Of a stretch of 64,000 nt of DNA, positions 28,268 through 37,368 are shown one piece after another; positions within the stretch are counted from its first letter, which is position 1, and each line of letters starts with the position of its first letter. Source of the stretch: Puniceibacterium sp. IMCC21224 (GTDB lineage Bacteria > Pseudomonadota > Alphaproteobacteria > Rhodobacterales > Rhodobacteraceae); NCBI RefSeq assembly GCF_001038505.1, contig NZ_LDPY01000001.1, forward strand, positions 1,178,001 through 1,242,000. The letters run 5' to 3'. The notes beneath the pieces are model-generated. The model had not been told where the DNA came from. It was given only the letters and a program-made list of their open reading frames with translations, and did not search any database. The position numbers and the translations under genes were made by a program.

Positions 28268-31200
28268 ATGCTCGACTTCCGCGACGCGATCTTGACCCTG
28301 GCACAGCAGACCCCGGATGCGGCGGCGGTCGTTGACGATCGCGGGGGGCTGACCCGTGGCGCGCTGGCCTTGCGGGCCGGCGGAGTGGCGATCTGGGCAG
28401 CGGGGCTGCCCGCCGGGACGACAAAGGCACGGATCATCGCCATCCTTGCGCCTGCCGGCGGCGCGCAGATCGCGGCGATGCTGGGGGTTTCTGCCAGCGG
28501 TGCAGCCTTTATGCCGATCGACCCGACTCTGCCTGCCGCGCGCATTCGCGCCATGCTGGAGCGCGCCGGGCCGGTGGGGTTATTGCATGACCAAGCCTTC
28601 AGCGAGCTGGCGGCGCAGCTTGCCACGGACATGCCCCGCGCGTCACTGGATGAGCTTGCGTGCGCACCGCTGGGGTTGTCACCGGTGCGCCCGGATGCGG
28701 CGGCTTATGTCATGTTCACCTCAGGCTCGACCGGCGCGCCAAAAGGCATTCTGGGGCGCTACAAAAGCCTGAACCATTTCCTGACCTGGCAGCGCGACAG
28801 CTTTGATCTGGATGCGACGACGCGCAGTGCGCAGCTGGCACCGGTGACGTTCGATGTCAGCCTGCGCGACGTTCTGCTGCCGCTTAGCCTGGGCGGCGTG
28901 GTCACTGTGCCGCCGCGCGACCTGATTGCGGTGCCACGCAAATTACTGGGTTGGCTGCGGGATCACGACGTGACGCTGCTGCATTGCGTGCCCAGCCTGC
29001 TGCGCCTGCTGACCTCGGAGCTGGCGCTGTCGCCGGACGCAGAGCGTGCAACACCTGACGCCCTGCGCCACCTGTTTCTGGCCGGAGAGCCGCTGTTGGG
29101 CCGCGATGTCAAAGCCTGGCGCGCAGTGACCGGGGCCGACACCACAATCGTCAACCTTTATGGTCCATCCGAGACCACACTGGCCAAGGTGTTTGCCCGC
29201 GTCGGCCCGGACGCCGATCTGCCTGATGGGATGTTGCCGATCGGGCAGAGTCTGCCGGATACAGATGTGCTGATCCTCAAAGCCGACAGGATTGCCGTCC
29301 CCGGTGAGATTGGCGAAATCTGCATCCGCACAGGATTTCCGTCGCTTGGCTATCTTAACGATCTTGAGGCGACGCGCACGGTGTTTCAGCGCAATCCCTT
29401 TGGCACCGAGGCGAATGATATCCTGTATCGCAGCGGTGATATGGGGCGGCGTCGGCCGGATGGGCAGATCGAATGCCTGGGGCGCCGCGACAGTCAGGTC
29501 AAGATTGCAGGCAATCGTGTCGAAGGCGCCGAGGTTGAGTCGGTGCTGCGCGGCCTCTCTGGTGTTTCGGGCTGCACAGTGGTGATCAACCGCGACGATC
29601 CGGCGGATCCGTTTCTGGTGGCCTATGTCACGGGCGACGCGCCGGATCAGGACGAGTTGCGGGGTGCATTGCGCGACATCCTTCCGGATTATATGTTGCC
29701 CCGTTTCATTGTGCCGCTGGACGCGCTGCCGATGCTGATGAACGGCAAGATCGACAAACGCGCGCTGCCCCGCCCCGAGGCGCTGGTGCATGGCGATGCG
29801 GGCCCCGTGCCCGCCGCAACCGCAACCGAGCGTCGGGTTGAGGGGATATGGCAGCAAATCCTGGGGCTGGAGACTGTCGGGGTCGAGACACCGTTTGCCA
29901 ATCTGGGGGGTGATTCCCTTAAGGCGATCAAGGTGCTCGGCGCAATCTACCGCGAAACCGGGATTGAGCTGCGGATTGCGGATTTCTTTGCCGCCCGGAC
30001 AATCCGGGCGCTGTCTCTGATCCTTGATGATCCCGAAACGACCGGGGGTGGTGGTGCGATGACGTCGATCCCACAGGCCGCAGCGGCCGCGCATGACCCG
30101 CTGTCGGACACGCAGGAACCGCTGTGGGCGATGCAGCAGATCGGCATGAACCCAACCGTTTACAACCTGTGCTTCGGGTTTCGTGCCGAGGGTGGTCTGG
30201 ATCTGGCGCGGCTTGAACGGGCGTTTGTCCACCTGATCCAGAGTTATGAAATCCTGCGCACCCGGATTTCCGTGGTGGATGGTCAGCCAAGGCAGGTGAT
30301 TGTCGACGATGCCGGATTCCGGATCGAACACCAGGAATTGCCCGCCGATGAGGATTTTGAGGGCGCAGCGCAGGCACTGCTGCGCGCTGAGCGGCAACGG
30401 CCCTTTGATTTGGGTGTCGCGCCGCTGGTGCGGGTGGTCGCGGTGCAGGCTCTGGGGGACGGCCCGGTTTTTCTGGTGATTTCGTTCCATCATGCTGTGT
30501 GTGACGGACAATCGCTGAACACGGTGGTTGATCTGATTGGGCAGGCCTACGCGAACGACGCGCCTTTGGCTGCGCCGTCGCTTCAATATCGCGATGTCAC
30601 CGCATGGCAGACCGCTCGTCTCGCCACGCCAGGGGCCGAACGCCTGCGCAGCTATTGGAAAACCTGCCTTGACGGAGCCCCGCGCGCGATTGATCTGCCC
30701 GAGGCCCAGCCGCGTCCGGCGCAACAGCAATTCCACGGTGCCACGCTGCGGCACGATTTGCCGCGGCATCTGGCCAAGGATTTGACTGCACTGGCCCGAA
30801 ACGGTGACAGCAGCCTGTTCAACGCGCTGCTCACCGGGCTGGCAATCGCGCTGGATCAGCGCGCCGACCAGCCGGACATGGTGATCGCGACTCCGGTGCT
30901 GGGGCGGAATCACCCGGATCTGGCGGATCAGATCGGGTTCTTCGCCAATACGCTGTGCCTGCGCGTCACCCTGGACCGCGCAGGCAGCGTGAGCGATGGG
31001 TTACAACAGGTCACACGGCGGGCGCACGAGGCGCTGGACCATCAGGACTGGCCGTTCAACCGGCTGGTTGCCGACTTGAACGAGCCGCGCGATTTGTCGC
31101 GCAATCCGGTTTGCAACGTCATGCTGGTGTTGTTTGACGCCGACCGACCGGAATTAAGCCTGCCCGGCGTGTCACTGACCGCGTTTGGGCGCGACACGGA

Positions 31201-34200
31201 ATGGGCCTTTAGCCGGTTTGATCTGGTGTTCCACGTCACCCATGACAGCCGCACGGGTGCGATGGTTCTGGATCTCAACCACGACACGGCGCTGTTTGAC
31301 ACCGCACAGGTGGCGCGGATCGCGCGGCATTTCCAGACCATTCTGGAACAGATGGCCGCAGCGCCGGATCGCGCCATTGGAACGCTCACCCCCCATGATA
31401 GCGCCCAGACGGCCATAGTTGCGTCGCTTGATCGCACAGCACTGGCTGCTGACGAGGCCACGCTAACTGCGCTGTTCGCCAAGGTTGTCGCCACCACGCC
31501 CGAGGCCATCGCGGTCGTGGATGATCACGCAGCGCTGAGCTACGGCGCGCTCGATCAATGGTCCAATGGCATTGCGCAAACTCTGGTTGCGCAGGGCGTC
31601 GGGCCAGAGCGGACGGTTGCCATTTCAGGCGCGCGCTCGGCGGCAGGGGTGGCCGCGATCCTTGGCGTGTTAAAGGCCGGGGGCGCCTGGGTTGCGCTGG
31701 ATGAGCGTTGGCCCCGGGCACGCACCGATGCGGTTCTACGCGATGCCGACGCAAGCGTCGTGTTGGAGGGCGATGCCGCCCGGGTCACGCCCAACGCGCT
31801 ACGAGTGCAGGATATCGATTCAAGTGCTAAGCCGATGGATCATGCGACCCCAACAGGTCTGGCCTACGTCGTCTTCACCTCAGGTTCGACCGGCACACCC
31901 AAGGGGGTGATGATCGAACACCGCGCTGTCACCAACATGCTGCGTCAGCAAATCAACGCGTTTGGCGTCACGCCTGACAGTCGGTTTCTGCAATTCGCCG
32001 CACCAGTGTTTGATGCGCATGTCTCTGAGGTGTTTGTCACGCTGCTCGCCGGGGGTCGGCTGGTCATTCCGTCGCGCGACACCCTGGAGAATCCTGCGGC
32101 ACTGAAACGGGCCATGGGCGATCACGGCGTCACCCATGCCACGTTGCCGCCCAGTTTTTTGGATGTTGCCCGTGATGTGCTGCCTGAAACGCTTGAGGTG
32201 CTGATCACTGCTGGCGAATCCGCGCGCCCCGAAGAAAGTCGGCGTCTTGGCGCGCGGTTCCGGCTGATCAATGCCTACGGACCAGCGGAAAATGCCGTCT
32301 GTTCGACCGTGTACGTCGTCGATCCGCAGGATATCGAGTCCGTTGTGCCGATTGGCGCGCCAATCAATGGCACCGGTTTGACGCTGTTGGATGGATCGGG
32401 GCGCGCTGTGCCGGTTGGCGTCCCGGGGCAGCTCATGCTGCACGGCGCAGGTTTGGCGCGCGGATATCTGGGGCAGCCGGAGTTGACAGCGGCGGTGTTT
32501 TCCTCGGCAGATGTGCCCGGTGGGCGTCGTTATGCCACCGGTGATATCGCGATGCTGCGCGACGATGGTGCGGTTGTGTTCCTGGGGCGGCAGGATGACC
32601 AGATCAAGATTTCGGGCCAGCGGCTGGAACTGGCCGAGGTCGAAGCGCGTCTGAACGCGGCCCCCGATGTTGCGCGGGCTATCGCGGCCCCAGTGACTGG
32701 GGCGGGCGGGCGCACGACACTGGGGGCTTGGGTGCTCAGGGCACCGGGGCCAGTCAGCCTTTGGCCGTCGGTTGCCGAATTCTTTGTCTATGATGATGTG
32801 GTTTATCAGGCGATGGCTGGCGACCGGGGCCGCAATGCCCGCTACGCTGAAGGGTTTCAACGTCATTTGCCCGGCCAGACCGTACTTGAGGTCGGACCCG
32901 GCCCCTATGCGATCCTGTCGCGCATGGCGATTGAGGCCGGCGCCCGCCACGTCTACGCGATTGAAATCAACCCCGAGATTGCCGACCGTGCCCGCGCCGC
33001 TGTGATCGAGGCCGGAATGCAGGACCGGATCACGGTTTTGACGGGGGACGCGACCGAACTGGTTCTGCCTGAACCTGCCGACTGGTGCATTTCGGAAATT
33101 GTCGGTGGGATCGGCGGTTCCGAAGGGGCGGCGGCGATCCTGAATGGAGTGCGCGCCAACCTAAGCCACCCTGAAAACATGCTACCACGCAGCAGCGTCA
33201 CCCGAATTGCGGCGGTTGATCTTCCTATGTCGCAGATCGATCCCGGCTTTTCGTCGGTTGCGGCGGACTACGTGCGTCGGATCTTTGAGCAGCGCGGTCG
33301 CCCGTTTGATCTCAGATTGTGCCTGCGCCGGTTTGACCGCGACCGGCTGCTCAGCAGTTCGGATGTTTTCGAGAATCTGAATTTCACCCACGAAATGACA
33401 TTGGAGGGCGCGCATGACATCTCTTTAGATGTGCTGCGCGACGGGCATATGTCGGGGTTTGTCCTATGGCTGACCATGGATGTGGGGGCGAACCGGGGGA
33501 TTGATGTACTGAGCGATACGTCAAGCTGGCTGCCGGTTTATGTGCCGCTCGGATCGGGTGGCATTGCAGTGCATCAGGGGGATCAGATCCGGGCGCGGAT
33601 CACCCGGACGCTCGATGCAGGCGGACGACATCCCGACTTTGACATCAAGGGTGCGTTGATGCGCGGGGCTGACGAGGTGATGCCGCTCCGGGTGGCGGTG
33701 CCACATATGGCGCCGGATTTTGGCAATAGCCCCCTCCATTCGCACCTGTTCAATGCATCCGGACAGCCCCGCATTGTCGAGGATGGTTTTCTGGACGGGA
33801 TTCGCGCTTACGCCGCCGCCCATCTGCCACGCTACGCTGTGCCCGGCATCCTGCGAGAGATCGAGACACTGCCGCGCACCGTCAATGGCAAACTGGCGCG
33901 TGCCGAATTGCCCGATCTCGTGGCGCAGGGTCAGAATAGTTCTCTCGTTCCGGTGGATATCTCTGATCTCGCCAGTCAGATCGCCGGTGTTTTCGCCCGC
34001 ATGCTCGAGCGCGAGAGCATTGACCCGACCATAGGGTTCTTTGAACTGGGGGGCGACTCGATTTCGGCCGTCAGGGCCGTCGGTGCGCTGGCAACCGAAC
34101 AAATCGATGTGACCGCGGCAGAGATTCTGCATCATCAGAGCGCGGTGGCGCTGTCGTCCGTGGCGCGCCAGGCGGGTCGCCGCGAGATTTCCCGCAATAT

Positions 34201-35500
34201 CGGCCCGGTTCCGGCCCATCCCGTACAGGCATGGTTTATGGCTCGCCACCCGCATGTGACGCGCCGGTTCAATCAGTCGGTCCTGATCAGCCTGCCAGAG
34301 CGTGCAGACATCGCTGTGCTGGAGGATGCTCTGCAGGTGTTGCTGCGTCGTCACGGCGCCCTTCGTTTAACGTTTGCCCCCGGCACAGGCGGGATTGAAG
34401 AGCCGGAATATTCGCAGCAGCAACCGCTTCTACAGGTCGATGAGTTGCGTGATCTTTCGCCCGACGCATTGGCCGCCCGGCGTGACGCAGCGGCTGAGAG
34501 GGCCCATGATATGATCGACCCGCTGCTGGGGCAGCTCGTTTCCGCGCGGTTGCTGCGCGATGCTGAACGGGACCAACTGCTGCTGGTGGCGCACCACCTG
34601 TCCGTGGATATGCTGTCCTGGCAAACCCTGATCGCCGAGCTGGACCAGCTGTTGCACGATCCGCAAAAGCCACTGCCAGAAGTGCGCGCGCATTATACCA
34701 ACATTTGCGCGGCGCTGGCCAAAGAGGCGCTATCGCCGACCACGACAACCGAAAAGCCGTTTTGGGATAGCGTCGCCCGGCTTGCGGACTCGCTGGTCCT
34801 GCCTGAGCCGACGAACGGCGCCGTGCGAGACATGATGCCTCTGCGCTTGGATATCCCAGATTCGGTCACTGCATTCGACGCGCACAAAGGTGCCGACATG
34901 CAGTCGAGGCTGCTGCGGGCCATGGCGGATGCGGCGAAAATTGTTCTGGGCTGGTCACAATCGGTGATTGATCTGGAAACCCACGGACGGGATTTGCCAC
35001 GCCAGGTGCCGGATGCCTCGGGCATTGTGGGTTGGTTTACGCGTATCACGCCCGTTGTTGTCGCGGCGCAGTCCAAGGGTGACGTGCTGAGCGAGGTGCC
35101 GCGCGGTGGGCTCGGCTTTGGGCTGCTTGCCTGGCAACGTGGGAATCATGACGCGCTGCGCGACGTTCAGGCGCCGATGGCGTTGAATTATCTCGGTGAT
35201 CTGTCGGTTGCGAAACCGATCCCGGAAAGAGCTGCGGGATTGCAGATTGATTGGGATGGTCTGGGGCAGGGGATTGATCCGGCGTTTCGAACCGGCCATG
35301 CCCTTAGCGTTCTGGCGCACCAAAGCGACTCGGGACTATTCCTGTCGCTCAGTGTCGATCTTGCCCTTGTCCGGCTGGATGTTGCGCAGGCGTTTGGCGC
35401 AGCTCTGCGCGCAGAGTTGATGACGGCAACACCCGTCCCCGCACATTCGGCTGTGGGCGAGATTGACATGGAGGCGCTGGCCGCTGATCTCGGGCTCTGA
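28268..35500 (+). CDS. NRPS, A-T-C-A(methyltransferase)-T-E
   Basis: A 2410-aa two-module NRPS that begins with an A domain, so its first module is completed by the terminal C domain of the 4622-aa protein. A1 about 1-505 (FTSGSTGAPKG; pocket about DVRHFALLA, no close known code). Carrier Ser550 (LGGDSL). C about 600-1040 (HHAVCDGQS). A2 from about 1065, split between motifs A8 and A9 by an insertion of about 300 residues containing a SAM-binding motif (LEVGPGPYAIL, then YAIEINPE, and EIVGGIGGSEG), an arginine-methyltransferase-like fold. A2 resumes with LPRYAVPG and VNGKLAR. Carrier Ser1931 (LGGDSI). Epimerisation domain about 1970-2410 (HHLSVDMLSW, RGGLGFGLL, NYLGDL). The A2 pocket DASTIAAVC is aromatic, Tyr-like. 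Predicted output is a methylated D-aromatic residue passed to the C-A-T-TE protein. Confidence 0.93.
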   Translation: MLDFRDAILTLAQQTPDAAAVVDDRGGLTRGALALRAGGVAIWAAGLPAGTTKARIIAILAPAGGAQIAAMLGVSASGAAFMPIDPTLPAARIRAMLERAGPVGLLHDQAFSELAAQLATDMPRASLDELACAPLGLSPVRPDAAAYVMFTSGSTGAPKGILGRYKSLNHFLTWQRDSFDLDATTRSAQLAPVTFDVSLRDVLLPLSLGGVVTVPPRDLIAVPRKLLGWLRDHDVTLLHCVPSLLRLLTSELALSPDAERATPDALRHLFLAGEPLLGRDVKAWRAVTGADTTIVNLYGPSETTLAKVFARVGPDADLPDGMLPIGQSLPDTDVLILKADRIAVPGEIGEICIRTGFPSLGYLNDLEATRTVFQRNPFGTEANDILYRSGDMGRRRPDGQIECLGRRDSQVKIAGNRVEGAEVESVLRGLSGVSGCTVVINRDDPADPFLVAYVTGDAPDQDELRGALRDILPDYMLPRFIVPLDALPMLMNGKIDKRALPRPEALVHGDAGPVPAATATERRVEGIWQQILGLETVGVETPFANLGGDSLKAIKVLGAIYRETGIELRIADFFAARTIRALSLILDDPETTGGGGAMTSIPQAAAAAHDPLSDTQEPLWAMQQIGMNPTVYNLCFGFRAEGGLDLARLERAFVHLIQSYEILRTRISVVDGQPRQVIVDDAGFRIEHQELPADEDFEGAAQALLRAERQRPFDLGVAPLVRVVAVQALGDGPVFLVISFHHAVCDGQSLNTVVDLIGQAYANDAPLAAPSLQYRDVTAWQTARLATPGAERLRSYWKTCLDGAPRAIDLPEAQPRPAQQQFHGATLRHDLPRHLAKDLTALARNGDSSLFNALLTGLAIALDQRADQPDMVIATPVLGRNHPDLADQIGFFANTLCLRVTLDRAGSVSDGLQQVTRRAHEALDHQDWPFNRLVADLNEPRDLSRNPVCNVMLVLFDADRPELSLPGVSLTAFGRDTEWAFSRFDLVFHVTHDSRTGAMVLDLNHDTALFDTAQVARIARHFQTILEQMAAAPDRAIGTLTPHDSAQTAIVASLDRTALAADEATLTALFAKVVATTPEAIAVVDDHAALSYGALDQWSNGIAQTLVAQGVGPERTVAISGARSAAGVAAILGVLKAGGAWVALDERWPRARTDAVLRDADASVVLEGDAARVTPNALRVQDIDSSAKPMDHATPTGLAYVVFTSGSTGTPKGVMIEHRAVTNMLRQQINAFGVTPDSRFLQFAAPVFDAHVSEVFVTLLAGGRLVIPSRDTLENPAALKRAMGDHGVTHATLPPSFLDVARDVLPETLEVLITAGESARPEESRRLGARFRLINAYGPAENAVCSTVYVVDPQDIESVVPIGAPINGTGLTLLDGSGRAVPVGVPGQLMLHGAGLARGYLGQPELTAAVFSSADVPGGRRYATGDIAMLRDDGAVVFLGRQDDQIKISGQRLELAEVEARLNAAPDVARAIAAPVTGAGGRTTLGAWVLRAPGPVSLWPSVAEFFVYDDVVYQAMAGDRGRNARYAEGFQRHLPGQTVLEVGPGPYAILSRMAIEAGARHVYAIEINPEIADRARAAVIEAGMQDRITVLTGDATELVLPEPADWCISEIVGGIGGSEGAAAILNGVRANLSHPENMLPRSSVTRIAAVDLPMSQIDPGFSSVAADYVRRIFEQRGRPFDLRLCLRRFDRDRLLSSSDVFENLNFTHEMTLEGAHDISLDVLRDGHMSGFVLWLTMDVGANRGIDVLSDTSSWLPVYVPLGSGGIAVHQGDQIRARITRTLDAGGRHPDFDIKGALMRGADEVMPLRVAVPHMAPDFGNSPLHSHLFNASGQPRIVEDGFLDGIRAYAAAHLPRYAVPGILREIETLPRTVNGKLARAELPDLVAQGQNSSLVPVDISDLASQIAGVFARMLERESIDPTIGFFELGGDSISAVRAVGALATEQIDVTAAEILHHQSAVALSSVARQAGRREISRNIGPVPAHPVQAWFMARHPHVTRRFNQSVLISLPERADIAVLEDALQVLLRRHGALRLTFAPGTGGIEEPEYSQQQPLLQVDELRDLSPDALAARRDAAAERAHDMIDPLLGQLVSARLLRDAERDQLLLVAHHLSVDMLSWQTLIAELDQLLHDPQKPLPEVRAHYTNICAALAKEALSPTTTTEKPFWDSVARLADSLVLPEPTNGAVRDMMPLRLDIPDSVTAFDAHKGADMQSRLLRAMADAAKIVLGWSQSVIDLETHGRDLPRQVPDASGIVGWFTRITPVVVAAQSKGDVLSEVPRGGLGFGLLAWQRGNHDALRDVQAPMALNYLGDLSVAKPIPERAAGLQIDWDGLGQGIDPAFRTGHALSVLAHQSDSGLFLSLSVDLALVRLDVAQAFGAALRAELMTATPVPAHSAVGEIDMEALAADLGL

Positions 35501-35516
35501 GGCGGTGTCTGCAAAT

Positions 35517-36227
35517 CTATCGCGCGGCGACAGAACCCGTCAGATCCAGAATTGAACTGGCGATGGTGTTTAGAACTTTGGCGGGCGCGTTGCGCGGAAA
35601 GAAATGTCCGCCATCAAAAAAATGGTGTCGGAACCCGCTGCCCCGGCTGGCCCACTGGGCCATCGCGGCAGCGGGTATTAGTGGATCGTCGCGTCCCGAC
35701 AGGGCAATCACCGGGATCGGTAAGCGTGGCGTTTCGGCAGGTTCAAAGGTTTCGACCACGGCGAAATCGGCGCGCAGCACAGGCTCCATCAGATCCCAAA
35801 GCTCGGGGTAGATGTCAAACGCCAGGTTTGCGGGGTCATAGCCGCGCAACCGCGCCAAAAGGGTAGGTTTGTCCAGAGTATGCATCAGCACTGAACGCTG
35901 AACCGGAGGCGGTATACAAGCGGAGACGACCAGCACGTGCGGCAGCGGCAGGTTTTGCTGCAATCGGCGCAGGCACCAAGCGTAGCTGATCATCCCCCCC
36001 ATCGAATGTCCAAACAGGACGTGAGGTCGCAGCAGCACTGGCACCAGCTGTTCGTCGAGCCAGTCCAGAAGCGGACCCATACGCGTGAACGGTGCCTCTT
36101 TGATCCGACCCTCGCGTCCTGGTGGGCAGACCGGTCGAATCCGCAATCCGGGACTTGGCAGGTTCGTCCATGGATGGAAAAAGGCGGTGCCTCCGCCGGC
36201 GAATGGCAGGCAGATTAGGTCGCGCAT
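35517..36227 (-). CDS. Type II (editing) thioesterase of the NRPS/PKS cluster
   Basis: A 236-aa alpha/beta hydrolase of the GrsT/SrfA-D family that removes misprimed groups from carrier domains. It opens with LICLPFAGGGTAFFHPW, has the nucleophile Ser75 in FGHSMGGM, an acidic residue in ALSGRDDPLIP and the catalytic His in FDGGHFFPR. The ATG at 36227 is used because the protein then begins directly with the family's first beta strand and follows the SPFH stop by a few bases. The longer frame from 36290 would overlap that gene. It is convergent with the 2410-aa NRPS gene (16-base gap) and last in a minus-strand operon with the exporter. Confidence 0.9.
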   Translation of the reverse strand: MRDLICLPFAGGGTAFFHPWTNLPSPGLRIRPVCPPGREGRIKEAPFTRMGPLLDWLDEQLVPVLLRPHVLFGHSMGGMISYAWCLRRLQQNLPLPHVLVVSACIPPPVQRSVLMHTLDKPTLLARLRGYDPANLAFDIYPELWDLMEPVLRADFAVVETFEPAETPRLPIPVIALSGRDDPLIPAAAMAQWASRGSGFRHHFFDGGHFFPRNAPAKVLNTIASSILDLTGSVAAR

Positions 36228-36234
36228 AGCCGAC

Positions 36235-37368
36235 TCATGGGGTTTTCTGGGAGCGTTCAAGCGCAGGTTCGGTCGGCTGGCGGAGACCACTCAGCTGCTC
36301 GACCGGGGAAAAGGTCGACGCGCCTGAGATATCTCCGGTCTCGATATGGCCAGATTCTCCGTCAGGGTTGGCGCGTTCAGTGATGATCTCTCCATCGCCG
36401 GTTTCGATAGTGTCAAGAACGACCGGCGCTGGCGAATCATTTGTACTGGTGTCTTGCGGATTCTGCGCGACACTCATGCTCTGGCTGCTTGTGTCCAGGA
36501 TCAGCGGCAACCCGGTCTCCGAATTGCCGATCACCACCACCTTGGCATTGTTGGATTCGGCAAGCCGCAGCGTCGCTTCGATACCACGCCAGCGCAGGTA
36601 GCTTTCCGAAATCGCGGGCGAAACAATCTCTTGGAATTGGCGGATGCCCTCCCCTTCGATCTTCTTGCGGGCACTCTCGAGCTTTTCGGTTTCAACCCGG
36701 AATTGGTATTCCTCGACGCGCTGGGCTTGTTGCAGCTTTTGTTCGATTGCCACCTGCAATGCATGTGGCAATCGAACGCTCTTGATCAGCGTGTCTTCGA
36801 GCACCACGAGGTTGGGTGTTTCGTTTGCGGTGGTGCGTTTTCCAATCCCGTTGGGATAGTCGTGGGCGACCACGCGACTGTAGATCTCTTTCTGTACCTC
36901 GCTGCGGTCAACGCTATAGAGTTTTTCCGCCTCGTGCCGCGAGATGACCTCGCGGGCGACCGATCCGACCACCGGAACCAGCAGCGTCTCAAGGTAGTTG
37001 AGGCCGACGTTGGTATTCAGTTCCACAATGTGGTTTTTGACGGCGCGCCAGCGGAATGTCAGCGTGATTTCCATGTGCAGGCCGTCGCCAGATACCACCT
37101 CGTAGACCTGATCAAAGGTTTGCAGCCGGATGTCGTAGGTGTAAAATTTGTCCCATGGCAGGATAATATGCACCCCTTCACCGAGCGGGCCGTCCGAGGA
37201 GTCCTCGGCGGTCCAGGCCATGCGGTGCCAGACGACGCTGGCATGACCGACAGGCGTCGTGTGGACCATAAGATCCCACAGCAAAATCAAGGCGATAATC
37301 GCGATCAGGATTGCAAAGCTCAGGCCGTTTGACAGGCGCCGCAGGCGTTTTTTACTGGTTGGCGTCAT
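36235..37368 (-). CDS. SPFH (prohibitin/stomatin-like) membrane protein
   Basis: A 377-aa protein with one N-terminal membrane helix (SFAILIAIIALILLWDLMVH), an SPFH/band-7 domain (about 45-235: VVWHRMAW, GVHIILPWDKFYTYDIRLQT, ETLLVPVVGSVAREVISRHE), a helical coiled-coil stretch (about 230-270, RVEEYQFRVETEKLESARKK), and an acidic disordered tail. SPFH proteins form large oligomeric membrane rings or microdomains and often modulate proteases or transporters. The start is the ATG at 37368, preceded by GAGG 7 bases away. It overlaps the end of the exporter gene by 17 bases, which implies translational coupling. An SPFH protein coupled to a lipopeptide exporter is unusual; a role in membrane protection or exporter organisation is inferred. 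Confidence 0.87.
   Translation of the reverse strand: MTPTSKKRLRRLSNGLSFAILIAIIALILLWDLMVHTTPVGHASVVWHRMAWTAEDSSDGPLGEGVHIILPWDKFYTYDIRLQTFDQVYEVVSGDGLHMEITLTFRWRAVKNHIVELNTNVGLNYLETLLVPVVGSVAREVISRHEAEKLYSVDRSEVQKEIYSRVVAHDYPNGIGKRTTANETPNLVVLEDTLIKSVRLPHALQVAIEQKLQQAQRVEEYQFRVETEKLESARKKIEGEGIRQFQEIVSPAISESYLRWRGIEATLRLAESNNAKVVVIGNSETGLPLILDTSSQSMSVAQNPQDTSTNDSPAPVVLDTIETGDGEIITERANPDGESGHIETGDISGASTFSPVEQLSGLRQPTEPALERSQKTP

Noticed and set aside
28943..30913. 656-aa minus-strand open frame opposite the 2410-aa NRPS
   Set aside because: Antisense shadow with no recognisable motif, fully overlapping conserved A-T-C domains.
12479..35500. CRISPR-like or tandem DNA repeats in the NRPS region
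   Set aside because: The apparent repetition is protein-domain homology (A, C and carrier motifs), not regular spaced DNA repeats.
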